The position numbers and the translations under genes are program-made. The notes below the pieces were generated by a model. The model did no database searches and was not told where the DNA came from. It saw nothing but the letters and a program-made list of their open reading frames with translations. This document shows, piece by piece, positions 12,419 through 23,357 of a stretch of 64,000 nucleotides of DNA (positions within the stretch are counted from its first letter, which is position 1; the number at the start of each line of letters is the position of its first letter). Where the stretch lies: assembly GCF_001411555.2 (NCBI RefSeq), contig NC_049914.1, positions 13,242,582-13,306,581 of the forward strand, read 5' to 3'. Source of the DNA: Juglans regia. Its lineage: Eukaryota; Streptophyta; Magnoliopsida; Fagales; Juglandaceae.

Positions 12419-12716
12419 GAAAGAATTGGAATAACTCTGGTTTGACTTGCCAGATACGTATGTGACTTCATCTATATATAAGTGAGGTGGTTACAAGAGA
12501 TAAGAGTGAGGTGGTTACAAGAGATAAGAGAGATATCTATGTTCAGTACAAGAGATACGATTTACAAGAGATTTGAAATATAAACAACAGTGATAAGAAG
12601 CCGCAACGTTCACAATAGTAAAATGTAACAACAGCGTCTTCAACATCTTCTACTGCTGTCTTCAGCGTCTTCAGCATTTGATTTGGTTTTGAATATTATG
12701 ATCCTTATCCTTATCA
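12418..12716 (-). repeat. 5' LTR of the Copia element
   Basis: It matches the left LTR with about ten substitutions. It is 24 bp longer because the block gtgaggtggttacaagagat plus aaga is present twice in tandem. Confidence 0.93.
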
Positions 12717-12759
12717 CTCATCTCATCAAATCTCACTCAAGAGGCCTTAAAAGTAGTGA

Positions 12760-13095
12760 GGGGCCTTAGTCTCGTTTAAATAGTGAGATGAGATTATCTA
12801 TGAATAATATTGAAAATAGTTTGTGAATAACAGTAAAATAGTTTGAGTTGAGATGTTTTATGAAGTTTTGGAAAAGAAGAGAGAAAAAGTTGACTAAAAA
12901 TATTATAAAGTTAAAATATAATTATAATATATTTTTTTAATATAATTTTTGTTTTGAGATTTGAAAAAGTTGAATTATTTTTTATGTTTTGTTTAAAAAT
13001 TTGAAAAAATTATAATGATAAGTAATAATTAAATGAAAAAGTTGAAAATTAAAATTGAAAAGTTTTTGTATTTATAGTATTTGGATATAGATATA
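12760..13095 (+). mobile_element. Longer variant of the gagatgag MITE family
   Basis: It opens tagtctcgtttaaatagtg and includes gagatgagattatctatgaa, aatagtttgtgaataacagt, gagatttgaaaaagttgaat and aaaaattataatgataagta. It is about 335 bp, longer than most copies. Ends are approximate. Confidence 0.5.
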
Positions 13096-13280
13096 AGATG
13101 AAAGAAAAATGCTACTTTTATCACTTATTCTTACTTCTGTAATTTTTTATTTATTTTTACTTAGTGATTAAATAAGTATTTTTTTAATAATATTGTGAAT
13201 TTTTTATTTGTTTTAAAAATATTTAAAAGTGTTAAAAAATATATGTAAAAAAAAAACTAACTGTAGCTCTGTAGAGCCAC
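13096..13280 (+). repeat. Second MITE family (ttagtgatta / aaatatttaaaagt)
   Basis: The segment runs from aatgctacttttatcac to gtagctctgtagagccac. It contains acttagtgattaaataagta, tttttaataatattgtgaat and aaaaatatttaaaagtgtta. The same words recur at about 14400-14650, 18850-19213, 34860-35090 and 37560-37770. Confidence 0.45.
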
Positions 13281-13705
13281 CCAAAATGAAATGAGATAAG
13301 AGCCTGTTATCCAAATCAGACCTAGACAATTGCCTAATTTGCCTTGGCATTGAGCCGGCCATGTGCGTGGGTCACACAAATATTTTGGTGACGTGCTTGG
13401 TCTTGCTAGAACGCGGATGGAAAGAAAAAGGATACAGCCGACGTGTGGTGGTCAGTGGTTAGTGGGAAGGAAGGCCGCGGATGGAGATTGCAAAACATGA
13501 TTCATTGTTTTTTAAAAAACCTGTTGGCCATTTTCTTTGTCTTTTTTTAAAGGATTATTCTTTGGTCAAATAATGGTCACAAAACTCTAACAGAAAAACT
13601 GGTAAGGCAGTATATTGTTGACTGAACCTCACACTTGGCATGCCATATCTATAGCAAAAATATAAATGTAGCACAAAACTATTTCAGAAAATAATAGCAC
13701 TTAAA
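13281..13705. other. Intergenic DNA
   Basis: No gene, RNA or clear repeat seen. Confidence 0.5.
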
Positions 13706-13890
13706 CCTGTCTTGTTTAGTTACACACAAGATAAGATAAAAATTGAATAAAATATTATTATAATATATTTTTTAATATTATTTTTATTTTAGATTTGAAA
13801 AAGTTAAATTATTTATTTATTTTGTGTTAGAGTTTGAAAAAGTTATATGATGAGATGAGATGAGATGTTTATGTAACCATACGAGGCCTA
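13706..13890 (+). mobile_element. MITE of the gagatgag family
   Basis: It runs from acctgtcttgtttagttac to gtaaccatacgaggcct and contains ttgaataaaatattattata, gatttgaaaaagttaaatta and gatgagatgagatgagatg. Confidence 0.6.
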
Positions 13891-14142
13891 AAACATAAAA
13901 TATAATCCTTAAATATAATCCAAAAGAGAAATTAACAAAATTAAAAATTAAAAATTAAAACAAAAAAAAATATTAAAAAATAAACCAAAACATTAAAAAC
14001 AAAAGATCAAAAAAAAAAAAAAAAAGACTCATAAAATCTGAAAAATATTAAAAAAATGTTTTTAGAAAGTACTATACAAAATATACAGAGCAAGATTTTT
14101 AGGAGAAATTAATATTGTGGTCTCAAGGATTTTACTTTTCAA

Positions 14143-14329
14143 CCCTCAAGTGGTAAAGGCCTTAGGCTTGAGGGTATGCTCCCCATGTCTAAGGTTTAAA
14201 TCTCCTCGATGCAAATAATCTCTAGGAGCCATTGGACTGTGAGAATTTTTTCTTTTATTATTCGCCTTGTGCACCCTTAAAATTAGTCGGGACATTATTC
14301 CTGGATACCCAGTACCAATAAAAAAAAGG
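14143..14329 (+). mobile_element. tRNA-derived SINE with 13-bp TSD
   Basis: A polymerase III A box-like word (AGTGGTAAAGG near 14149) and a B box-like word (GGTTTAAATCTCC near 14193) sit at tRNA spacing. A body region follows (ggagccattggactgtgag, ttagtcgggacattattcc), then a short A tail. The element is flanked by the identical 13-bp sequence TTTTACTTTTCAA at 14130-14142 and 14330-14342, as expected for LINE-assisted insertion. The body wording matches a SINE family I know from Fagales/Juglandaceae genomes (recollection). The B box carries TTTAAATC instead of TTCRANTC, so the copy is probably silent. Confidence 0.85.
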
Positions 14330-14399
14330 TTTTACTTTTCAAAATGGTCCCTTAGTTAAAAAAAAAAGAAGTTTCACAACAATCCTTAAAACTATGAAT

Positions 14400-14650
14400 A
14401 ATGATAATATGCCCTCTCATGTTGATCGCTCATATATTTATTTACTTAATGATTAAGGAAGTGACTATTTATTTATTTACTTAATGATTAGAGAAGTGAC
14501 TACTAATGTATTAATATTTTTATTTTTTAAAAATGTTTAAAGATGTTTAAAAAATGTAAAAAAAAGAAAAAAGAAAAAAAAAAAAAAGTGGATTTAGCCT
14601 AAGGGGCACACCCAGCGGTCACTAATGGGCGGCACCCTAGCATTACCCTA
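14400..14650 (+). repeat. Second MITE family copy
   Basis: It carries tttacttaatgattaaggaa twice in tandem-like fashion, then tttttaaaaatgtttaaaga and a long purine run, ending near cggcaccctagcattaccc. Confidence 0.4.
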
Positions 14651-14995
14651 AAACTATACCCATATATCAAAATGGTCTCTCGTTCCAAATTCTATTAATT
14701 CATTTACAAAATTATTAATGTTACATTCATTTACCACCTCACAACCAAATAGAAATAGACATGTGTTACTTATTTATGTATATTAGTTTGAGAGCTGCTA
14801 AATATATAGATAAATCTCACAAATTGATGTGGCACAATATTAGTGTGCCATGCCAATCTATTTTTTTACTTTTTTTTTTTTTTCATTTCTCCCCTCTCCT
14901 CCCGCCTTCCCTGCTCCCTTTCCCAAACCCTTGAGGCCCCCATCTCTCTAGGCTAGCACCGCAACAGCCTAGCCGTATTCCTCGCCCATCAAACC

Positions 14996-15073
14996 ATGTC
15001 TTTGCCCATCATCGACGAGACAGGGACGTCATCTTCATCACCCCTCATTGACGCCGTTGCCCCTCAACAGCAG
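14996..15073 (+). pseudogene. Exon-like open segment ending at a splice-donor-like site
   Basis: An ATG in a good plant context (AAACCATGTC) opens 26 codons starting MSLPIIDETG and ending in three Gln codons. CAG|GTACTC, a standard-looking 5' splice site, follows at once, with the CT array just inside the would-be intron. I do not recognise the peptide. It could be the first coding exon of a captured gene, or chance. Confidence 0.3.

Positions 15074-15076
<3 letters not shown>

Positions 15077-15112
<36 letters not shown>
15077..15112. repeat. (CT)n microsatellite
   Basis: About 18 CT units just after the donor-like site. Confidence 0.95.
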
Positions 15113-15114
<2 letters not shown>

Positions 15115-15252
15115 GCCTTGAAAAAAGAAAAGAATGGGTTGGGGAGTGGGGAGGGGGTGAGGGGAAGTGAAAAAAAGAAAAAAAAAACTTAGCTGATATG
15201 GCACATTGGCACTGTACCATGTCTGTTTGTGAAATTTTTTAGTGTCCCTAGT

Positions 15253-16090
15253 GTTTTTTTGTTAGTTTTCCAAAAATTTAAAATATTAAAAATATAAAAT
15301 ATAAAGTTTCAAAAAATGATCAAGATTTTTATTAAACCAACTAAAATTAAAAAAATCAGAAAGTATAACTCAAGAATTGAAAAGAGAACTAAAACTTAAT
15401 AACCAAAATCCTTTAAAAGTCAAATTAATTAAAATTATATGCTAAAAATAGAAAAATTAATATTAGAAAAATTTTAAGAAATAAAAAAAATATTTGAAAA
15501 TTTTGTTTTTTTAAAGGAGCCCTCGTGGACTTGTATGTAACTTGTCTATTTAGGATTTATACAAATCATTTTTATTAGTTTGGGAATAGTTTAAAAATTA
15601 TCAAAACCAATGACACTAAGGTAAAATAGAATTATCAAACATAAACACATAGGAAAGGTTGAGGTGAAGACTATTTATAATTTTGGGATTTTATGTCTTT
15701 ATTTATTTGTTTAGATTCTATTTTTTCCCTATATTTATTTCGATTTGGTTTCTTACTTTTTATCATTTATTGAAGCCCAATGTGGTGGAGGGGCTTAAGG
15801 GGCCGTGAACTCATCAAACCCACTCTTCTCCCTAACAAATAGAATTTCAAAATTTTATACTTGAGCCTTCCAAAATATTGTATGCCTCTATAAAATTCAT
15901 TAAACCCTCCTTACCCCTCAAAAGAGGGGTAAGTTGATAAATGATATTTGAAATTTTAGAATGTATAAGTTTTGCGTATTCTTTTTTAAAAAATTAGATT
16001 AATCTCATATTCACATAAAAAATAATTTTTTAATGATGAACCTAATTTTTTTACAAGGAGTGTGCGAAACTTGCATATCTTAAGAGTGTA
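15253..16090. other. Intergenic AT-rich DNA
   Basis: No gene, RNA or defined repeat is visible. Confidence 0.5.
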
Positions 16091-18597
16091 TGTAGCGCCC
16101 TGACCCCGAGGGTCCGGAGAGTTAATTCATGTTATATGGTAATCAACTCCTACACTGCTAATATACTTCCAAAAGCTCTAAATCAAACGTAAACACTTCA
16201 ATTTTAATTAACTACACAAACTCATATATCAAATCCTCAATACAATAATCCCAAAAATATCAACTTCTCTACATGTAACTTATCCTCACATCTCAACAGT
16301 ATAATTAACAAAAATCACCAATACTCATTGAAAACTTTTTATTCTTAATTCAATATTCTTAAGTCATTTCACCCAATGCTTCATAGTCTTGATCATCAGC
16401 TGAGAAATACAAATCATCTGAAAATATTGTGAAGATAAAGGAGATGAGTTATCAACAACTCAGTATGCAAATAACATATACTAGTATGCAAATATGATCA
16501 TTTACAGATTTCAGAATGTAGAACAAAACACTTTTTATTTTCAGAATGCATAGTCAAAATATGTTATCAAAAATATCAGAGTCAAAGTTTCAGAAAATAT
16601 TCTTATTCATCATCATCATCATATCAGAGTATCATATCATAACAGAGGCCATATTTAACTCCCATGGTAGGGTTGTACATTTGCGGATAACCAAGCAGAT
16701 GCATATCAGAACTGAAACAGAATACCACTATTCTTTTTTGTGGCAGAGCCATATCATATCGGAACATAAGCCATGTAAAACCCTCGTGGTAGGGTCTCTA
16801 ACTAAACAGAGCAGAAATATAATCAGATGCAGAACCAGATAGTCATGCTAAAGGTTTTTCAAATGTCACATCTTATCACAACAGAGTACTGAATAGAATC
16901 AGATTACAAAAATATAATTTATGCACAAAATTTCATATTTACTTTTTTTTGCATAGTTCAGAAATAAAATATAAAAAATAGGCTCATGTCTACACCAGTC
17001 ATGACAAAAAATACGTACTTCTTAAACAGAATCTCATGAGTAATGCAGAACAAATAACTGAGGTAGTTCAAATTTCTTTTCATAACCAAACATGTATATT
17101 TTCCAAAAATCAATCTCAGCTCATTTTATTTTATGCAAAGTCTAGCATAGGAGTCTCGCTAAGCTGTACTTCTTAACTTTTCAAAATTTCCTCAACAATG
17201 CCGAACAAATATTAATCGTTACCTATAAGAATAATCATGTAATTTCTGTAAGTTTACAATCAATCACGTATTTCGATATTGAAACTTAAGTTTCTACAAT
17301 AGTCGATTTTAATTCATCAAAACTTAAAACCCTCATAATCCCAAAATATATCATCACTTTCTAAAATCATCAATATCCACCATAACCAATGTCAAACTCA
17401 AAACATCCATATTTAAATCCGAAACAACCAACAAATCTCACAGCATAAACCAATCACACAAACAACTCCATCATCTAATCCAACCGACCCCTTACTCCTT
17501 GGACTCAGTCCGGCACAACTAACCAATTCAAAGTAAATATGAGTTAGTGTAAAAATACATTTAAATCTCAAAATTTCTTTGGAAAAATACTTATAACGCT
17601 ATAATATAATTTTCGAAGAATCACGGAGGTGTTAGAAGTGGCGGCACAACAACGTAACAGTGCAAAATGCACTATGGCCGTGGGTCTCAAAAACCCAACT
17701 TTCGAATAGGGACAAACGAAGACTTGAGATTACTAGGGAAGAGCTTAGGGATGTTGGTGAAGCTAATGGTGGTGATGGTTAGCCGTGAGTGGTGGCGTGG
17801 GAGGTGTTTGGAGGCCAAAAGGCTCAAATCGGAAAAGTTGATGGTGGAGCTTCACCGGTGACGGATTGGAGCTAAGGATGTATGGTTTAGGTTGATGGGA
17901 GGTCAAAGATGATGTGGTGAAGAAATTGTGGCTTTAGGTGGCGCGACGGCGGCGCAAGGAATGTTGCGGCTTGAGGCCGCGTGTGGGAGCTCACGGTGGC
18001 GTGAGAGGAGCTGGAAACTGGAGGGTATGGTCGCCGGCCAAAGGGGAAGAAAATGGGAGGGTCAGTGACGACAATGGGTGGCGCACGGCGGCGTTGTGGT
18101 GGACGGCACGCGGACGGGGAAGAGAGGGAGAAGTCGCCCGCGGGGGAGGAAAGAAGCAAATGAGAGAAAATGAGGAGAAAAAGAAAGAGAATGAGGAAAA
18201 GAAAAAGAGGAGAAAAAGAAAAAGGAAAAAAAAGAAAAAGTGACAGAAATAAATGAAGTCTAGTCCTTACAACTAGGTCAAAAAGTTGATCTAACGAAAA
18301 TGATTTCAAAACAGTAAATTTAAATAAAATAACTTAAATGCAGTGAATAGTTAAAATAAAATAATAATAATAAATCCAACAATACAAAAATTTTAAAGTC
18401 TAATATTAAACTGATTTAAAGTAAATAGCAATTTAAATACAAGACGATAATTAATACCAAGAAAGCACATTAAAGTAAATTTCACAACTTAAAAATTATG
18501 AAATAAATCCAACAAGAAATCTAGTAAATTTAAAATAAGAGAACCAATAAAAAAAAACATTCAATTAAAAAAATACACAAAAATACGGAGTATCACA
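16091..18597. mobile_element. Possible solo LTR (about 2.5 kb), probably Gypsy-type
   Basis: The block begins TGTAGCGCCCTGACC and ends GGAGTATCACA, thus TG...CA. It is flanked by GTGTA (16086-16090) and GTGCA (18598-18602), a 5-bp duplication with one mismatch. It has no gag or pol. Inside, words such as atcatatcagag recur at 16600-16760, and there is a GC-rich tract (17930-18140) followed by a purine-rich tract (18140-18240) that produces long but meaningless open frames on both strands. A related GC/purine block appears at 57990-58330, and another TGTAACGCCCC start at 63768. The large size and sequence look suggest a Gypsy LTR; this is inference. Confidence 0.5.
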
Positions 18598-18839
18598 GTG
18601 CATCTGCATTACTCTTTAAAATCATATTGTTCTCTCCCCTAAAATATACTTAGAATCTTTTGAATAAAAATTTGGCCCAAAGAAAAACCTCTAGAAGTGA
18701 AAAATACTTATAATTGTTTCTAAAATTCACGACTATGATTTACCTTCATTCATCATCCTTCATTCATCATTTCCTTTGATTCCTTTTAAGTTGTAAGTTT
18801 TAACCCTCCTTTGTTTATGTCGCCCTCTCCCCCCCTCCC

Positions 18840-19213
18840 CCCCCGCCGCTTTTTAACAAGGGTAAATGCTTGAGCGCAGGGTTCTTCATGTGTTTTTTTT
18901 AATCTTTTTTTGTATAGACTTTTTTAATACTTTTAAATATTTTTAAAAAATAAAAAAAATCACATTATTAAAAAAAACTTCCTTAATCACAAAGTGTTTT
19001 TTAATGTATTTTTTTAATGATTAATATTTTTTTTATTAGCTCCAGTGGGAAGACTAATATTTTTTTTTATTCACTTCATGATTAAAGAAGTGTTTTTTAA
19101 TGATGTTCTGAATTTTTATTTTTTAAAAATATTTAAAAGTATTAAAAAAATCTATGTAAAAAAGAAAAAAAAAAAACACATAAAAGAGCCCAACCGGAGT
19201 CCTTAGCGATGGT
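18840..19213. repeat. Two facing copies of the second MITE family
   Basis: The left half carries the complement of the family words (ttttaaatatttttaaaaaa, cttccttaatcacaaagtg). The right half carries them directly (cacttcatgattaaagaagt, aaatatttaaaagtattaaa). Together they form a large imperfect inverted repeat. Confidence 0.5.
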
Positions 19214-19501
19214 TCTAGCATTGTCCTTTTAGCGAACCTTAACTTTAAAGGAAATACAAGTTTTTAGTTGAAAAGGGAAAAATATCCTTGTAATTCATGA
19301 TCTCTCGCCTCTAGCATTGTCCTTTTAGCGAACCTTAACTTTAAAGGAAATACAAGTTTTTAGTTGAAAAGGGAAAAATATCCTTGTAATTCATGATCTC
19401 TCGCCTCTAGCATTGTCCTTTTAGCGAACCTTAACTTTAAAGGAAATACAAGTTTTTAGTTGAAAAGGGAAAAATATCCTTGTAATTCATGATCTCTCGT
19501 C
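19214..19501. repeat. Tandem repeat, 3 x 96 bp
   Basis: A 96-bp unit starting tctagcattgtccttttag and ending tcatgatctctcg occurs three times (19214, 19310, 19406) with almost no differences. The near-identity implies recent amplification. It sits about 450 bp beyond the LOG stop codon, on its 3' side. Confidence 0.95.
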
Positions 19502-19946
19502 ACTATAGATGTGCGCTACTATCGATAAACATGTAACGCAAAAAGCATTGTTCTAATATGTATTATGTCATTGGTAGGAAAATGGGATGACATGAAAGCA
19601 AAGTCCAGAGGAAATTGAAAGACAATTTAGAATTGGCAACAAACATTCCAATACAAATTGTTGTAACACTAAATTTTCTTCTCTATTTCCCTGTGCTGCA
19701 TCTGCCAACCAAATGGAGCATCAGAATACCCTGGCTAATAATTCCCATTGAAGGAAAAGTAGTAGTCTAGCTACACAACTTGAGGTCAATTTCTTCTAGT
19801 TTACACCAAGGGAAGAAAAACAAAAAAACCCCACTTGAGGAAATTTCTGGTCATCTAAAATTAGTGGCTTTCATCACAAAAAGCCTCCTCCTCCTACTCC
19901 AGTCTCCAGTCTCCAGTCTCCATCCATCATGCATCATCTCATCTAT
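19502..19946. other. 3' flank and probable 3' UTR of LOG
   Basis: The region lies directly downstream of the LOG stop on the minus strand. No separate gene is visible. The polyadenylation site could not be fixed. Confidence 0.5.
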
Positions 19947-22900
19947 TCACCTTGAGATGTCACATTTTGGAGGGTAGCCTAATTGTTCAATTTCCCAGCT
20001 TAGCTTTGATGCTACTATTTCATGCCTTGGAAAATACTCCTGCAACACAGTATTGCAAACCTATATTTGGTCAATAATCCAAACAATATTTTCTTTTCTT
20101 TCATTCCTATGCCCTAAAACAGAGTAAAAACTCTTTGATCCAAAAGGGCAATTTAAAATACAATTGGAAAATAAGAATATATATATATATATAAAGAGTA
20201 ATGCTATGTACAGTTATAAAGTGCGCAAGCGTCGTATAGTCGCTTTGAATAAGAATGATTTCCATTATTAATAAATTAATTTTTTTCCATGTGAATCCCG
20301 TAGTTATTCATTTTTTTTTTCAAAATGATTATACAGCACTTGTATACTCACGACTGCAATTATCGTTTCTCATATATATAAAAAAGTTTTACCTCCATTT
20401 TCTTGACTAGCTCTTTCGCAGTAGGGGCGGATACAATGATATGGCGTGCACTTGGACTAATGAAGCCTTCCTCCACTGCTTTGTCGATGAATGACAACAA
20501 GGAATTGTAGTATCCATCTACATTCAACAATCCCACCTGCCAAAATCATCCAAGAATTCTGTTTAGTGTTTTATTTTTTTATTTTTTTCCCCCTAAAGCA
20601 AAACAAGCATTCAACCAAAAGTAATTAATTTTTTATTTTATTTTTTAATTTTTGGTTGCGAAGGATAAAATTTATGAAGGATGGAAATATACGGGCTTAT
20701 CATGGATGCCAAGTTGGGCCCAAGTTATCACTTCAAGAAGCTCTTCAAGAGTCCCATACCCACCTTCATGGACATAAAGATGAATTAGAATAAGATTTAT
20801 CATATTACTAGAACCACAGAAATATTGGGAAGGGAATTCCCGCATAAAATTACAGTATTCAAGATAATAAACGTCAGTAATATTAAAATATATATATATA
20901 TGCCTCAAAATATATTGAATAAGTAAAAAAAATGATAATTACAGACAAGAGTAAGCAAGCGACATGTAATCACTTTTATACTACCGTTGAAATGATTCTT
21001 GAACTAAAACTGGACAACCTTATCCAACTTTTCTGAGTTTGGGCCTCAGCCCATTACCAATGTCAGAAATGGGATTTTATCACTTCTCGTGGTCTTAGCC
21101 CAAAAGATACTTAACAAGTCAGTTAGCTCACATTCAGTCTTCCACTGTGGAAAAAGGTAAAACTACATATTGGGCTTGTAATTTATCTATTTACCCCTCA
21201 GTCCGAACGCAAGCACAGTATAATCCCTTTTAAACCCCACTTCATTGGAAAGTTAGGAGCTTTGCATCTTATGCTCAATAGGGTAACCCCAAGATAAAAG
21301 GACGTGTACCCTAAAAGAAATAGTGTTACAACAAGCAATATCATGGAATAAGCTGGCTTTGGTTTGGCTAATGACATCTTAATTAATTAAGATTAATTAT
21401 TTAATATCATTTCTGCCCCTGCCTTGGTGGTGAGTCATTTTAATTCTTATCTGGGATTTTTGGTAATCTAGAGGGTATTTTGGGGACACCAGCCCATTTC
21501 ATGGTATGTCAAGACAATTACCACGTCATGGAGGCTGGAGGTGGGGTGGATGTTCAATAAGAATGATGGCAGGTATTAGAGTATTTGTACCAACCGGGTA
21601 AGGCAATAAAGGCATCAGAATGCCTAGCCATCTCAGCCTTCCTCTGGTGCATGTCTGCTACTGCCTTCACTTCACCCACTGGTTCTCCAGTTATCTGCAG
21701 ACTCAGCAGAACCCAAGTCAATCCACCAAAATAAAAGAAAAGAATAATAAAAAATAAAAAAGCAGAAAGAGACAACTTTGAGAGAGAGAGAGAGAGAGTC
21801 TTCCAATCAGGTAGGGCACAAATTAAAAAGCAATCATGAGTTGTGCAGAAAAGAAAAGAAAGAGAAGGAAAATACATAAATATGAACCTGATATTTTTGG
21901 TCTATCCAGAATGAGAGGAAAACGGAAACCCAGAGAACTAAGGAATCCAACAAGTGGAGGAGGGAGAGGGACAAAGTGGTAGAGACCCCAGATGGCCAGG
22001 TGGATTTGAGGAAGAGAATAGTTTCCTTTAAGATCAGGATTTGGGAAATCAAGGAAATCTGAGGACCAACCAAAAATGCTTAGAACCCACACGAATCCCA
22101 AAAGAGACAATTGGGAAATCCGAAGATTTAAGATAACAAAGGTGAGGTAGAAATTCATGTCAATGTAGCTACCACAAAATGAAAGAGAGAAAAAAAAAAG
22201 CCGCATTTAACAGAGGAGGCAAAAGGAATTATCAGATAATGCTCTCTCTCTCTCTGGCTTGTTGGGTCATTTTCATTTTTTCTTGGTCACTGCAAAATGT
22301 TCTAAAACATGATATTGGTAGGCAACATACCTCTCTAGGCATGAGTGTCTTGGGTATAACTCTGCAGACAATAACATGACAAAATAAAGTTTTGATTGAG
22401 ATAAAGACCACGGCCATAATAATAACACAACCCCCCCCAAAAAATGACTATCTTTTACTTTCAATTTTTTAATCCATTTAGTAATTTACTCAACGCAGAA
22501 AGATGAAAATGAAGATGATGCTCACCCAATGACATGGCGACCACCATCGTAGACAGCTTGGGAAATCGAACCCATCAAACCGACGCTTCCTCCTCCATAA
22601 ACCAAGTCAATATTTCTTGAAACCTGACCCAAACCAGGCAACAGTAACCCAGCATAATCAGCGAGAGCGTTGTAATTGGTAAAATGGCAAGGGAATTTTT
22701 TTTTTTTTTTTTGGGGGGGGGGGGGGGGTGTTTTCAAAAACTCCAAAATCCATTTATGAAGAAGCTAATTTACAGAGTGACAAATGGCGAAGCTCATTAA
22801 GGTACACAAAATTACTCCAACAAAAGAAAAAAGTGATGAAAATTCAATGGTTGTTCAACAGAGTACTTATACTCTGGATATAGCTTCGCGGATTCCAAGA

Positions 22901-23357
22901 TGAGTATGAACTGAAATGAAATGTAGCTCACAAAAGAGAGAGTGAGGTCTTATAACAGGCTACAGCAAGAAACCATGAATTGAAGTTGAAAACGGTCCGT
23001 CCCCTGTAGTATTTTTGAAGAAAGCTATGCCATATAGAAGAAGAAGGAAGCTCTAACATTCTGACGACTTTTCATGAAAAATCGCTCGGGGCAACATGAA
23101 AATAGTGGTTACAATCAAGAAATCCATGAAGCCCATGTTCCGAAACTCAGAAAAAAACTAAAGTCGGATATATAATTGACCTGACAATAAAATAGAAATA
23201 GAAACCCAAATGAAACAAAGACTAAAGAAAGAAGAGCCATTAGACAGAGACATTACCAATTCCCTGCCGAGCTCAATAGCAGCGTCCCTATAACTGCTCT
23301 TCTTTCCTGGGCTACTCCCACAAAACACACAAATCCTCTTGAACTTTGATTGCTCCA

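Larger units (their letters stand above)
8038..12716 (-). mobile_element. Near-complete Ty1/Copia LTR retrotransposon with 5-bp TSD
   Basis: Two LTRs (8038-8312 and 12418-12716) bound a gag-pol region read on the minus strand. The 5-bp sequence CTCAT flanks the element at 8033-8037 and 12717-12721. A primer-binding site complementary to initiator Met tRNA abuts the right LTR and a purine tract abuts the left one. The order gag, protease, integrase, RT, RNase H is that of Copia. By eye the LTRs differ by about ten substitutions plus one 24-bp duplication, so the insertion is not brand new. Pol is broken by at least one frameshift and two internal deletions, so the copy is defective. The gag and RT wording resembles the Ale/Retrofit lineage, but lineage needs a tree. 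Confidence 0.95.
14785..15252 (+). mobile_element. TIR-bounded element carrying an exon-like fragment
   Basis: The left arm (gctaaatatatagataaatc, tcacaaattgatgtggcaca) and the right arm (tatggcacattggcactgta, gtttgtgaaattttttagtg) are imperfect inverted repeats of about 55 bp. Between them lie a T/C-rich stretch (14870-14960), a GC-rich segment with a short open frame (14996-15073), a CT array, and a purine-rich stretch. GC content between the arms is far above the flanks, which suggests a captured host-gene 5' end. No target duplication was identified, so superfamily is unassigned. Confidence 0.45.

Noticed and set aside
17887..18309. A 140-codon minus frame and overlapping plus frame
   Set aside because: Both are by-products of a GC-rich and purine-rich tract inside the possible solo LTR; the residues are low-complexity runs.
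21823..22206. A 127-codon hydrophobic minus frame inside LOG
   Set aside because: It lies in LOG intron 3, whose exact GT-AG junctions are fixed by the flanking exons.
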